A stretch of DNA of 64,000 nt from Enterocloster hominis (ex Liu et al. 2021) (lineage in GTDB: Bacteria; Bacillota; Clostridia; Lachnospirales; Lachnospiraceae), in NCBI GenBank assembly GCA_014385265.1, contig JACRTJ010000013.1, positions 124,001-188,000 on the forward strand, in the 5' to 3' direction. The position numbers and the translations under genes were made by a program. Positions 52,755-62,049 of this stretch are shown here, piece by piece (within the stretch, counting starts at the first letter, position 1; each line of letters begins with the position of its first letter). The notes beneath the pieces are model-generated. The model made no database searches. It was given only the letters and a program-made list of their open reading frames with translations, and was not told where the DNA came from.

Positions 52755-54446
52755 TTAGATGACGTTTCGTTCTTCCAGCAGCTCCCTCTTCTTCTTTTCC
52801 GCCAGCCGCTTCATTTCCCTTGCATTTTCAAGCACCGCGCCTGTGATCTCCGCACCGCCCAGAAGCCTTGCCAGCTCCTCGGTCTGCTCCTCTTTTCCCA
52901 GCTTATGGATCCTGGTGGACGTTTTTCCATTTTCCACGGTTTTTCGGATCTCAAAATGGGTATCGGCCATGGCCGCGATCTGGGGCAGGTGGGTGATGCA
53001 TAAAACCTGGTGCTTTCCGGCAATATAGGAAAGCCGTTCTGACACCTTCTGGGCCGTGCGCCCGCTGATGCCGGTGTCGATCTCGTCGAAGATCAGAGTG
53101 GGGATATCGTCCGTATCCGCCAACACCGTCTTGATGGCCAGCATGATCCTGGAAAGCTCGCCGCCGGAGGCCACCTCGCCCAGCGGTCTGGGCGGAACGC
53201 TGCCCGGATTGGTGGAGATCATAAATTCCACCTCGTCGGCGCCCTGGGCCGTAAAATGCTCCAGATCCCTCACATCGATCCGGAAATCCACATGGAGGAA
53301 ATTCAAGTCCATGAGCTCTGCCCCGATCCGTTCCTCCAGGACCCGGGCCGCACGCTTTCTGGCCTCCGAAAGGGTCCCGCAAAGCTGCTCCATGGACCGG
53401 GTCTGGGCTTCAAGCTCCCTGGATGCCAGCGCTGCCAGCTCTTCATAGTTTTCCAGCTCCTGAAGGCGTTCCCTTTTTTCTTCCAGGCTTTTTAAAACGG
53501 CTTCCTCCGAATTTCCATACTTGGCCATCAGGCTGCGGATCCGGTCCAGACGCTCCTCCGTCTGTTTAAAGGTTTCCTCATCGAACTCCATTTCATTCAT
53601 ATAATCGGAAATGGACCGGGCCACACCGTTTAAGATGTCCTCCGCATCAGAAAGTTCTTTTAAAATATCGTTTAAATTTTCATCATAGGCGGCGGCATTC
53701 TCCACATGCTTCACCGCACGTCCCAGATCGGCTCCGTCCACAGCCATAAACGCCGTCTGCATGGCCTCGGCGATCTTCCTGCTGTGGGAAAATTTCCGGC
53801 AGACGGCAGAAAGCTCCTCCTCCTCTCCCGGGCGGATGGCCGCATTTTCGATCTCCTGGATCTCAAACCGCAGAAAATCCGACTCCCGCTTTCTCGTCTC
53901 CTCATCCAGATGGAAGCCCGAAAGCTTCTCTCTGAGGGCCTGATATTTCCGGTAGCCTTCCTCCACGTCTCTTTTCAGATTTTCCGTTTCATTCCGGGAA
54001 TATTCGTCCAGAATCTCCAGATGCTTCTGCTTATGGAGAAGGGACTGATGCTCATGCTGTCCATGAATGTCCAGGAGAAGTCCGGTGACGGCCTTAAGCC
54101 TTGCGGTGGTCACCGTCTCGTCGTTGATCCGGCTGACTGTCCTGGACGGGGTGATCTTTTTAGAAATGATAAGGAGGCCGTCCTCATCGGGCGCGATGTC
54201 CAGGGCCTCCAGAGCGTTTTTTTTCTTCTCATCGTCCACGGAAAAGGCCAGCTCCACCAGGGCGCTGTCCTCGCCCTGGCGGATCATGTCCTTCGACGCC
54301 TTTCCTCCCAGCGCCAGACCCACAGATCCGATGAGGATGGATTTTCCTGCTCCGGTCTCTCCGGTCAGTATATTAAGCCCTCCGGTAAACTCCACCTCGG
54401 CCTTTTCGATCAGGGCCAGGTTTTTTACGTGTAAGCCCAGCAGCAT
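52755..54446 (-). CDS. recN: DNA repair protein RecN
   Basis: This 563-residue SMC-like ATPase acts early at double-strand breaks. Walker A is LTGETGAGKSILIGSVGLAL; coiled coils fill the middle; the C-terminal lobe has LGEVASGGELSRIMLAIKTV and IFDEIDTGISGRTAQKV (Walker B). Length is standard. It is 9 bases after argR, the conserved argR-recN pair of firmicutes. Confidence 0.96.
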   Translation of the reverse strand: MLLGLHVKNLALIEKAEVEFTGGLNILTGETGAGKSILIGSVGLALGGKASKDMIRQGEDSALVELAFSVDDEKKKNALEALDIAPDEDGLLIISKKITPSRTVSRINDETVTTARLKAVTGLLLDIHGQHEHQSLLHKQKHLEILDEYSRNETENLKRDVEEGYRKYQALREKLSGFHLDEETRKRESDFLRFEIQEIENAAIRPGEEEELSAVCRKFSHSRKIAEAMQTAFMAVDGADLGRAVKHVENAAAYDENLNDILKELSDAEDILNGVARSISDYMNEMEFDEETFKQTEERLDRIRSLMAKYGNSEEAVLKSLEEKRERLQELENYEELAALASRELEAQTRSMEQLCGTLSEARKRAARVLEERIGAELMDLNFLHVDFRIDVRDLEHFTAQGADEVEFMISTNPGSVPPRPLGEVASGGELSRIMLAIKTVLADTDDIPTLIFDEIDTGISGRTAQKVSERLSYIAGKHQVLCITHLPQIAAMADTHFEIRKTVENGKTSTRIHKLGKEEQTEELARLLGGAEITGAVLENAREMKRLAEKKKRELLEERNVI

Positions 54447-54455
54447 TCCATCACC

Positions 54456-54911
54456 TCAATTCTGCTCATTCAGGATCTTTTTCAGCTTATCCATCAGAAG
54501 GATCGTATCGTCCACAGTCCTTACGGCGCACATGATGGTATTGTCTCCGGCCACACAGCCCACGATCTCGTGGAAGCCGATCACATCCAAAGCCTCTGCC
54601 ACCGCCATGGCCATGCCGGACACAGTTTTAATGACCAGGATATTCTGGGCCATATCCATGGATACGAAGCAGTCCCGCAGGATGCGGATATATTTCTCCC
54701 CGAAGTCCCTCTGATGCTGCATCACCGAATAGCACTGGCGGCCATTTTCCTTCTGCACCTTCGTAAGCTTCAGCTCCCGGATATCCCTGGAGACCGTGGC
54801 CTGGGTCACATGGTATCCGGCCTCTTTTAAATAGGAAGCCAGCTCCTCCTGCGTCTCGATCTGGTACTTGCCGATCAGCTCTACGATCTTGCTGTGTCTG
54901 TCTACCTTCAT
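54456..54911 (-). CDS. argR: Arginine repressor ArgR/AhrC
   Basis: This 151-residue repressor/activator of arginine metabolism has an N-terminal winged helix (ETQEELASYLKEAGYHVTQA, TVSRDIRELKL) and a C-terminal hexamerisation and arginine-binding domain (VGCVAGDNTIMCAVRT). The second of the two usual Asp in GDD is Asn here (GDN), so ligand affinity may differ. The start at 54911 has AAAGGGG upstream. No ARG-box-like operator is obvious directly before it. Confidence 0.94.
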   Translation of the reverse strand: MKVDRHSKIVELIGKYQIETQEELASYLKEAGYHVTQATVSRDIRELKLTKVQKENGRQCYSVMQHQRDFGEKYIRILRDCFVSMDMAQNILVIKTVSGMAMAVAEALDVIGFHEIVGCVAGDNTIMCAVRTVDDTILLMDKLKKILNEQN

Positions 54912-55015
54912 GTCTGTTACCCCTTTCCTGTAACTGTTCCGTATCCCTCCGGTTACAACGTGCTCTGCCTTTTCCATCCGCGGCTCCGGCCCCCGGCCGG
55001 CTCCGCCCTCTTCCC

Positions 55016-55864
55016 CTATGCGTCGTACATCTTGTGCTTTAAGATATCCAGGAATGACCGGTCGTCCAGCTTCACTGCCCGGGTCACCATCTTGGACCGT
55101 TCGATCTCAATATAATCCCCATGGGTCAGCGCCACCTTGGTTCCCCCGTCAAAGGCGGCTGCCTGGCACCCTTCATTTTTTTCCGATATCTCGATCCGGA
55201 TCCGGCTTTCCGGTCCCAGAACGATGGTCCGGGACGTCAGTGTATGAGGGCACACCGGCGTCAGGATCAGAAGCTCCCCGTCCGGCTGGGCAATGGGGCC
55301 CCCTGCAGACAGGTTATAGGCCGTGGAGCCCGTAGGTGTGGAGACGATCACCCCGTCGGCACTGTATTCATACAGAAACTGGCCGTTGACGTAGATCTTA
55401 AATTTCAAGACGCGCATGTCCCCCTCCCGGGCCAGTACGATATCGTTTAAGGCAATATGGCTGGCCTCCGGTCTTCCCTTGTGGTATATCCTGCCTGTGA
55501 GCATCATCCGTTCCTGGATCTCATAACGGTCTGAAAGCAGGGCATCCAGAAGCTCCTCCAGGTTGCCCCCCTTTCCCATCTGGGTCAGATATCCCAGATC
55601 CCCTAGGTTGATGCCCACAATAGGAAGGCCTGTACCCGCCAGATCCCTGGCCGCCTGGATAAAGGTCCCGTCTCCGCCCAGGGTGATGACGCACTCCGTA
55701 TCCTCCGGAACGTCGGAAACGGATGTAAACCGTTTTCCCTTGCTGAACACGCCTTTGGAGGTCCTGAAGGTGCATCCATGGTCCTCCAGATACCGGGTGA
55801 TCCTCGCACCCATGGCTTTTGTATCTTCTTTATCTTCGTTGACAATGATATAAAAATGTTTCAT
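55016..55864 (-). CDS. nadK: NAD kinase
   Basis: This 282-residue enzyme phosphorylates NAD to NADP. The catalytic GGDG is in VITLGGDGTFIQAARDLAGT; GINLGDLGYLTQ and PTGSTAYNLSAGGPIAQP are the other conserved blocks. It follows tlyA by 21 bases and precedes argR by 104, in the firmicute order. Confidence 0.96.
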   Translation of the reverse strand: MKHFYIIVNEDKEDTKAMGARITRYLEDHGCTFRTSKGVFSKGKRFTSVSDVPEDTECVITLGGDGTFIQAARDLAGTGLPIVGINLGDLGYLTQMGKGGNLEELLDALLSDRYEIQERMMLTGRIYHKGRPEASHIALNDIVLAREGDMRVLKFKIYVNGQFLYEYSADGVIVSTPTGSTAYNLSAGGPIAQPDGELLILTPVCPHTLTSRTIVLGPESRIRIEISEKNEGCQAAAFDGGTKVALTHGDYIEIERSKMVTRAVKLDDRSFLDILKHKMYDA

Positions 55865-55885
55865 ATGCTGCTCCCGCCGGAACTC

Positions 55886-56692
55886 CTAATCCAGCGTCTC
55901 ATGTGCCTGGTTTACGATCTCCTCCGCATCAATGGAGCTGTTTTCGTAAACGTTTCCGCCGGCATCGTTTCTTAAATGCAGAAGGTACTCAATATTTCCC
56001 TCCGGTCCCTTAATGGGTGAGAACTCCAGATGCAGGGCCTCGAAGCCGATGCTTCCTGCAAAAGCCGCCACCATGCGGATCACCTCCAGGTGGACGGACC
56101 GCTCCCGGACCACGCCCTTTTTCCCGACCTTTTCCCGGCCGGCCTCAAACTGCGGTTTAATGAGGCATACCACCTGGCCGTCCGGCTCCATAAGGGCCTT
56201 CACCGGCCCCAGGACCTTGGTAAGGGAGATAAACGATACGTCAATGGAGACGAACTGGATCTTGTCCGGGATCTCCTCCGGGGTCACATACCGGATGTTG
56301 GTCTTTTCCATGCAGACCACCCGCGGGTCGTTCCTGAGCTTCCAGGCCAGCTGTCCATGGCCCACATCCACAGAATAGACCTTCACAGCCCCGTTCTGCA
56401 GCATGCAGTCGGTGAACCCGCCGGTGGACGCTCCCACGTCCATGCAGATCTTCTGATCCAGGGTCACGCCGAAATGGGTCATGGCCTTCTCCAGCTTTAA
56501 ACCGCCCCGGCTCACATATTTTAAGGTGCTCCCCCTGACCTCGATCTTTGCCGTCTCCTCAAACATGGAGCCGGCCTTGTCCTCCTTCTGGTCATCCACA
56601 TAGACGATCCCGGCCATGATCACCGCCTTGGCCTTCTCCCTGGACTCCGCCAGATTCTTTTTTACTAACAGCACGTCTAACCGTTCCTTCAT
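55886..56692 (-). CDS. tlyA: TlyA family rRNA (cytidine-2'-O)-methyltransferase
   Basis: This 268-residue protein has an N-terminal S4 RNA-binding domain (RLDVLLVKKNLAESREKAKA) and a FtsJ-like SAM domain (MDVGASTGGFTDCMLQNGA, VSIDVSFISLTKVLGP). In other bacteria TlyA 2'-O-methylates rRNA; some members are called hemolysins. It overlaps the dxs stop by 4 bases. Confidence 0.93.
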   Translation of the reverse strand: MKERLDVLLVKKNLAESREKAKAVIMAGIVYVDDQKEDKAGSMFEETAKIEVRGSTLKYVSRGGLKLEKAMTHFGVTLDQKICMDVGASTGGFTDCMLQNGAVKVYSVDVGHGQLAWKLRNDPRVVCMEKTNIRYVTPEEIPDKIQFVSIDVSFISLTKVLGPVKALMEPDGQVVCLIKPQFEAGREKVGKKGVVRERSVHLEVIRMVAAFAGSIGFEALHLEFSPIKGPEGNIEYLLHLRNDAGGNVYENSSIDAEEIVNQAHETLD

Positions 56693-58632
56693 GGATCCTG
56701 ACGCTCCTTCTCTGTACTATTTGGACAATCGAAACTGTTCTGTATTTTCATATTTCCATGACTGTCATATAGATCTAAATATTCTGCAAAGATCCGTTTG
56801 ATCACCGAATCACTGTCGATCCCCAGCATTTCCCGTAAGAGCGACACGTTCCCATGCTCCACATAGGCGTCTGGAAGAGCCACCTGGATCACATGGATCT
56901 CCGGATGGTGTTCATGGATGTACCGGGTGGCGCACATGCCCATGCCGCCCCGCAGCACATTTTCCTCCAGGGTGACGATCAGCTTATGGCTCCTGCACAG
57001 CCGGTCGATCATATCCGTGTCCAGAGGCTTTACAAACCGGGCGTTCACCAGGGTACAGGAATATCCTCTGGCCTTCAGCTTTTCCCTCACATGCTCTCCG
57101 GTGCTGACCATGCTTCCCAGGGCAAAAAGAGCGATGTCCTTCTCCTCAAAAAGCATTTCCGCCTTTCCGTATTCCACCGGCGCATCAAATTCGGAAAGGC
57201 CCCGGTAGGCCTGTCCTCTCGGGTAACGGACGGCCAGGGGACCGTCAAAGCCCACGCCGAATTCCAGCATCCGTTCCAGCTCCCACAGATTTTTGGGCGC
57301 CATGATGCTCATTCCGGGAACCAGGCTTAAAAACGAGATATCAAAGATCCCCTGGTGGGTCTCCCCGTCGCTGCCCACAAGACCGGCCCGGTCGATGGCA
57401 AAGAGCACCGGAAGCTCCTGGATACAGACATCGTGGAGGATCTGATCGTAGCCTCTCTGTAAAAACGACGAGTACACCGCGACCACAGGCTTTAAGCCCG
57501 CCGATGCCATTCCCGCCGCCGAGGTGACCGCATGGGCCTCAGCGATCCCCACGTCAAAAAAACGGTCCGGGAACTGCTTTGCAAACCTGGAAAGCCCCGT
57601 GCCGTCGGGCATGGCCGCCGTGACTGCCACGATCCGTGGATCCTTCTCTGCCAGCTCGCAGAGCTTTTCCGAAAAAACATCCGTATAACCCGGGAACTGC
57701 TTTTCTTTTAACGGCTTCCCCGTTTCAATATCAAAGGGGTCCACTCCATGGAACCGGGAGGGGTTCTGCTCCGCCGGGCCGTAGCCCTTTCCCTTGGTGG
57801 TCACCACATGGACCAGGACCGCATGGCGGACCCGCTTGGCCTCCTTTAAGACCTGGACCATTTCCTCCACATTGTGGCCGTCCACAGGCCCCAGGTAGGT
57901 GATCCCCATGTCCTCGAACAGCATCCCCGGCACTAAAAACTGCTTGATCCCGTTTTTAGCCAGGAAAAGGCCGTTGACCATGGCCTTTCCGATCACCGGC
58001 ACGGACCTCAGGGTGCGTTCCACCTTAAGCTTCAGATCCGCATAGCCCTCTCTGGTGCGGACATTGCTCAGATACCGGGACATGCCGCCCACGTTTTTTG
58101 AAATGGACATCTCGTTGTCATTTAATACGATAATAAAATTTTTCTTCAGCTGGGCCGCATTGTTCAATGCCTCATAGGCCATGCCGCCCGTTAAAGCGCC
58201 GTCTCCGATGATGGAGATGACCGAATAGTCCTCGCCCAGGATCTCTCTGGCCTGGGCGATCCCCAGGCCTGCGGAAATGGAGGTGGAGCTGTGGCCCGTG
58301 TCAAAGGCGTCATAGGGGCTCTCCTTCCGTTTTGGGAAGCCGCTCATGCCGCCGAACTGGCGCAGATCGTCGAAGCCGTCCTTTCTCCCGCTGAGGATCT
58401 TATGGGTATAGGCCTGGTGGCCCACGTCCCATATGATCTTATCCTTCGGAAGATCAAAGGCCAGGTGCAGGGCCATGGTCAGCTCCACGACTCCCAGGTT
58501 GGAGGCCAGATGACCGCCTGTACGGCTGATCTTTTCCAGCAGAAACTGCCGGATCTCCTGCGCCAGCACCGGATAATCTTCCGCTTTCAGCTTCTTGATA
58601 TCCGAAGACTGTTCTATCTTTTCCAGAAGCAT
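56689..58632 (-). CDS. dxs: 1-deoxy-D-xylulose-5-phosphate synthase
   Basis: This 647-residue TPP enzyme condenses pyruvate and glyceraldehyde-3-phosphate, the first step of the non-mevalonate isoprenoid pathway. DTGHSSTSISAGLGIAQA and the TPP motif IGDGALTGGMAYEALNNAAQ with NDNEMSISKNVGG are clear; the second half has FAIDRAGLVGSDGETHQG. It is 22 bases after ispA, so the two isoprenoid genes share a transcript. Confidence 0.97.
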   Translation of the reverse strand: MLLEKIEQSSDIKKLKAEDYPVLAQEIRQFLLEKISRTGGHLASNLGVVELTMALHLAFDLPKDKIIWDVGHQAYTHKILSGRKDGFDDLRQFGGMSGFPKRKESPYDAFDTGHSSTSISAGLGIAQAREILGEDYSVISIIGDGALTGGMAYEALNNAAQLKKNFIIVLNDNEMSISKNVGGMSRYLSNVRTREGYADLKLKVERTLRSVPVIGKAMVNGLFLAKNGIKQFLVPGMLFEDMGITYLGPVDGHNVEEMVQVLKEAKRVRHAVLVHVVTTKGKGYGPAEQNPSRFHGVDPFDIETGKPLKEKQFPGYTDVFSEKLCELAEKDPRIVAVTAAMPDGTGLSRFAKQFPDRFFDVGIAEAHAVTSAAGMASAGLKPVVAVYSSFLQRGYDQILHDVCIQELPVLFAIDRAGLVGSDGETHQGIFDISFLSLVPGMSIMAPKNLWELERMLEFGVGFDGPLAVRYPRGQAYRGLSEFDAPVEYGKAEMLFEEKDIALFALGSMVSTGEHVREKLKARGYSCTLVNARFVKPLDTDMIDRLCRSHKLIVTLEENVLRGGMGMCATRYIHEHHPEIHVIQVALPDAYVEHGNVSLLREMLGIDSDSVIKRIFAEYLDLYDSHGNMKIQNSFDCPNSTEKERQDP

Positions 58633-58654
58633 TCCGTTCCTACTCCTTTAAGTC

Positions 58655-59548
58655 CTATTTCTCCCGGTCCACCAGGGTCTTAATGAGCGTTCCCAGGAAT
58701 TCCTTATCCCCCGGAAGGCTGTTTAAAGCGTCTGCTGCCCGGTCTGAGAGTGTTTTTACTTCTGCCTTTGCCTTTTCCAGTCCCTTTAACGTCACATAAG
58801 TGGTCTTTTCATTCTTTTCATCGCTTAAGACCGGTTTTCCCAGGACCTCTGCGGTGCTCACCAGGTCCAGGATGTCGTCCTGGATCTGGAACGCCATTCC
58901 CACGTCGGCAGCGATCCGTTCCACCGTTTCCTCTTCCTCTTTTCCGACTCCGGCAAGCACTGCCCCGATCCTCATGGACGCCTCCAAGAGCGCCCCGGTC
59001 TTTAACCGGTAGATAAAGGAGAGCTGCTCCTCCGGAACCGGCTTTCCTGTCAGCTCCACATCCACCGTCTGACCGCCGATCATTCCATAGATCCCGGTCT
59101 TTTCTGCCAGGATCCCCATGGCCCTGGCCACCCGCTCCGGATCTCCGCCCAGGGACAGCGCCTTAGCCGCCGTCTCAAAGGCAAAGATCATCAGTGCGTC
59201 TCCAGCCAACACCGCCATATCATAGCCGTACACCTTCCAGGTGGTGGGCTTTCCCCGGCGAAGCTCATCATTGTCCATGCAGGGCAGGTCGTCGTGGATC
59301 AGAGATGAGGTATGGATCATCTCGATGGCTGCCATAAAGGGCAGGATCTCCTTTCCCTTTCCGCCGAGCATCCGGTACGTCTCCATCATGAGAAGGGGAC
59401 GGAGCCGCTTGCCTCCGGCCTTTACACTGTAATTCATGGCCTCGAAGATCGTCTTCTGGAAGCCCTTTTCCTCCGGCAGGTACGCATACACCGCCGCCTC
59501 TGTTTCCGCCGTTTTCTGTTCCAGTAATTCTTTAAAACTGCGTTCCAT
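58655..59548 (-). CDS. ispA: Polyprenyl (farnesyl) diphosphate synthase
   Basis: This 297-residue short-chain prenyl transferase has the first Asp-rich motif in SLIHDDLPCMDNDELRRGKP and the second in FQIQDDILDLVSTAEVLGKP; both bind Mg-diphosphate. AGGKRLRPLLMMETYRM is the diphosphate pocket. The residues before the first motif suggest a farnesyl-chain-length product, which is family inference. Its start overlaps xseB by 17 bases. Confidence 0.95.
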   Translation of the reverse strand: MERSFKELLEQKTAETEAAVYAYLPEEKGFQKTIFEAMNYSVKAGGKRLRPLLMMETYRMLGGKGKEILPFMAAIEMIHTSSLIHDDLPCMDNDELRRGKPTTWKVYGYDMAVLAGDALMIFAFETAAKALSLGGDPERVARAMGILAEKTGIYGMIGGQTVDVELTGKPVPEEQLSFIYRLKTGALLEASMRIGAVLAGVGKEEEETVERIAADVGMAFQIQDDILDLVSTAEVLGKPVLSDEKNEKTTYVTLKGLEKAKAEVKTLSDRAADALNSLPGDKEFLGTLIKTLVDREK

Positions 59549-59771
59549 CGTCCTCTTCCTCCGCCGGTCCTCCGCCCAGGACCATGATCTGCTTTTCGAT
59601 CTTTTCTATTTTCTCATTGCAGCTCTTCACCAGCCGCATGCCTTCCTCATAATTCTTAAAGGCATCCTCCAGGGAGCCCTTTCCGCCCTCCAGGCGGCCG
59701 ATCAGATCGTCCAGGGCCGCAAACGTTTCCTCTATGGTCATGTCTGCTCCGTTTTTATCCAGTTCTGCCAT
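59532..59771 (-). CDS. xseB: Exodeoxyribonuclease VII small subunit
   Basis: This 79-residue helical protein has the XseB pattern EETFAALDDLIGRLEGGKGS and LEDAFKNYEEGMRLVKSCNE. It partners XseA in single-strand exonuclease VII. Two starts are plausible: 59771 (GAGGAG before it) and 59741, where the ATG overlaps the xseA stop as ATGA with GGAG upstream. Confidence 0.93.
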   Translation of the reverse strand: MAELDKNGADMTIEETFAALDDLIGRLEGGKGSLEDAFKNYEEGMRLVKSCNEKIEKIEKQIMVLGGGPAEEEDDGTQF

Positions 59772-61039
59772 CCCGACTCCTCATTCCTTTCCGTTACCAG
59801 GGCCGAAAGCGTTCCGTCTGCCACCTGTACGGTGATCCCGCTCCCCGGCGGCGCCTGCTTTACAGAGCCCAGCCGTTTTCCCTCCTGATCCTCGATATAT
59901 CCAAAGCCCTGGCTCAGCTTTCTCAAAGGAGAAAGCCCCCAGAGCCTGCCGCTGGCCTCTGCCAGTCTTTTTTTGTCGTCTTCCATCCTCCGGTCCATGG
60001 CGCGGGAGAGACGTTCTTTCCGGGTCTGGAGCCGTGACCGGCTCTCCCCGGTGCGGGCGTCCATGATCCGTTCCAGCCGTTCCTCCTGGTCCGCCAGCCG
60101 CTGCCTTTTTTCCCGGATCACATGCTGGGGATGGTAAAGCCGGATCTTCAGCTCATCCTGGCGCAGCCTTCCCTTTACCTGGTCCAGGAAAAAGCCCATC
60201 TCCCGGGAAAGCTTCCGCTTTCTGGCTTCCAGATCCGCCGCAAACCTGGCGTAATCAAAGACCGCCAGCTCTGCCGCTGCCGAAGGCGTAGGAGCTCTTA
60301 AGTCCGCCACATAGTCGGCAACGGTCACATCCGTTTCGTGGCCCACTGCAGAGATCACCGGCGTTTCACAGGCAAAAATGGCCCGGGCCACCTCCTCCTC
60401 ATTGAAGGCCCACAGATCCTCGATGGAGCCGCCGCCCCGGCCTACGATGAGAACGTCCAGTCCCATGGCGTCCAGGGTACGGATCCCATTTACGATGCTC
60501 TCCCTGGCTCCCTGTCCCTGTACCAGGGCCGGATAAAGGATCAGCTGCACATAGGGATTCCTCCGCCTGCTGATATTGATGATGTCCCGGATGGCCGCCC
60601 CGGTGGGGGCTGTCACGATCCCTACGGACATGGCATATCTGGGGATCGGCCGCTTATACTGGGCTGCAAACATCCCCATCTCCTCCAGCTCCCGCAGAAG
60701 CTTTTCAAACCGGACGTACAGGTCGCCCCGGCCTGCCAGCTCGATCTCCGACGCGTAAAGCTGGTATCTTCCGTCCCGCTCGTAAACGTCAACGGTCCCC
60801 TTGACCACCACCTGCTGGCCCTCTGCCAGACGGAAGCCCAGCCCCTTTCTCTGGCCCGCGAACATGACGGCCGAAAGGGTCCCTCCCGAATCCTTTAAGG
60901 TAAAGTAAATGTGGCCGGAACTGTGATATTTACAGTTGGAAACTTCCCCCTTCACCGAGATCCGGCGAAGAAGGAAGTCCTGGACAAACATATTTTTGAT
61001 ATACGAATTCACCTGCGTGACTGAATATACTCCCGCCAT
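59738..61039 (-). CDS. xseA: Exodeoxyribonuclease VII large subunit
   Basis: This 433-residue subunit has an N-terminal OB fold (YSVTQVNSYIKNMF; VKGEVSNCKYHSSGHIYFTL) and the catalytic region GIVTAPTGAAIRDIINISRR, VLIVGRGGGSIEDLWAFNEE and ISAVGHETDVTVADYVADLR. A long coiled coil follows that binds XseB. It degrades single-stranded DNA to oligonucleotides. Next in line after nusB, with 21 bases between. Confidence 0.96.
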   Translation of the reverse strand: MAGVYSVTQVNSYIKNMFVQDFLLRRISVKGEVSNCKYHSSGHIYFTLKDSGGTLSAVMFAGQRKGLGFRLAEGQQVVVKGTVDVYERDGRYQLYASEIELAGRGDLYVRFEKLLRELEEMGMFAAQYKRPIPRYAMSVGIVTAPTGAAIRDIINISRRRNPYVQLILYPALVQGQGARESIVNGIRTLDAMGLDVLIVGRGGGSIEDLWAFNEEEVARAIFACETPVISAVGHETDVTVADYVADLRAPTPSAAAELAVFDYARFAADLEARKRKLSREMGFFLDQVKGRLRQDELKIRLYHPQHVIREKRQRLADQEERLERIMDARTGESRSRLQTRKERLSRAMDRRMEDDKKRLAEASGRLWGLSPLRKLSQGFGYIEDQEGKRLGSVKQAPPGSGITVQVADGTLSALVTERNEESGWQNWIKTEQT

Positions 61040-61060
61040 AGCTGCTCTCCGGCCTTGATT

Positions 61061-61519
61061 TTATTCGGATCTTTCTTCCACCAGCTTCGCCAGGATCCCG
61101 TTGACAAAGGCCGGGGCCCCGTCTCCGCCGAATTTCTTGGCCAGCTCCACAGCCTCGTTGATGGCCACCTTCTCCGGGATCTCCTGATCCTCCTTCATCT
61201 CAAAAAGAGCCAGCCGGAGGATCGTAAGCTCAACCCGGCCCATGCGTCTGGTCTTCCAGCCCTCGGCCACCCCGTTGATCTTCTCATCCAGCTCCGGGAT
61301 CTTTTTCATGATGGCCTCCACCCGGGCCTCCAGGGCCGTTTTATCCGCTCCCTCCAGGTCCACCTGGTGGAGCACCTCGTCCGCTCCGTCCTTTCCTGTA
61401 ACGTCCTCCACCGGAGCGTCAAAATACCGCTCCAGCTGTTCCTCCTTTTCCTCTGCCGGATAAAAATCCTGGCAGAACAGCATCTTAAAGCAATGTTCCC
61501 GAGCTTCCCTTCTGGTCAT
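61061..61519 (-). CDS. nusB: Transcription antitermination factor NusB
   Basis: This 152-residue all-helical protein has the NusB start (MTRREAREHCFKMLFCQDFY) and the conserved end WKTRRMGRVELTILRLALFE, KVAINEAVELAKKFGGDGAP and AFVNGILAKL. With NusE it supports rRNA antitermination. The start at 61519 has GGAGG seven bases upstream; an in-frame upstream extension is not credible. The folD gene often found next to nusB in bacilli is missing. Confidence 0.95.
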   Translation of the reverse strand: MTRREAREHCFKMLFCQDFYPAEEKEEQLERYFDAPVEDVTGKDGADEVLHQVDLEGADKTALEARVEAIMKKIPELDEKINGVAEGWKTRRMGRVELTILRLALFEMKEDQEIPEKVAINEAVELAKKFGGDGAPAFVNGILAKLVEERSE

Positions 61520-61765
61520 CGGATTACCTCCATTTATAATCTGAACCGTTTCTTCGATTTCATTTTCTGGTCTTATCTTTCGATTATACATGAATCTGCA
61601 TAGTTTCACAAGACCTTTATGTATACGGATGCAAAAAACAGTATCCCCATAGGACAGACGCACGGCGCTTCCCGGACACAGCAGGCAGACAAAAAAAATT
61701 TATTTTTTTAAAAAAAGACTTGCTTTTTTTGAAATCCATGGTATTATAAACAGGCTTGATGATTC

Positions 61766-61837
61766 GGCCTGTTGGTCAAGCGGTCAAGACGACGCCCTCT
61801 CACGGCGTAAACCCGGGTTCGATTCCCGGACAGGTCA
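61766..61837 (+). tRNA. tRNA-Glu (anticodon CTC)
   Basis: The 72-base cloverleaf runs from GGCCTGT to ACAGGTC plus discriminator A. Anticodon loop C-T-CTC-A-C at 61797-61803 reads codon GAG. The T arm is CCCGGGTTCGATTCCCGG. CCA is not encoded. A promoter-like TTGCTT (61720) and TATTAT (61742) lie upstream with 16 bases between. It is the only plus-strand gene in this block. Confidence 0.95.
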
Positions 61838-61840
61838 TAC

Positions 61841-61876
61841 AGGAGCTTTATCAGAAATGATAAGGCTCCTTTTTTG
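61841..61876 (+). terminator. Terminator after tRNA-Glu
   Basis: AGGAGC-TTTATCA-GAAA-TGATAAG-GCTCCT with TTTTTT. It begins four bases after the tRNA and runs directly into repeat copy C. Confidence 0.9.
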
Positions 61877-61975
61877 TTTACGCGGGCAGCGGCCAAACGT
61901 CCGTGGCTGCACGAGACTCTGGCGGCTGCCGCGATCACCATGAGGAATCCACGCAGCGTGTTTCTTATGGTTTTT
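61877..61975 (+). repeat. Dispersed intergenic repeat, copy C
   Basis: TTTACGCGGGCAGCGGCC, then GTCCGTGGCTGCACGAGAC, GGCGGCTGCCGCGAT and a tail ATGAGGAATCCACGCAGCGT ending TTCTTATGGTT. Full-length partner of copy A. Substitutions keep GCGGGCAGC/GCTGCCGC pairing. Preceded immediately by the tRNA terminator. Confidence 0.75.
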
Positions 61976-62049
61976 CCGCCGGACTTCTGGACACAGGAAA
62001 AAAGCCGCCGCCCGCAATTTCTGCGGACAGCGGCCCTTACGTTTATTCC

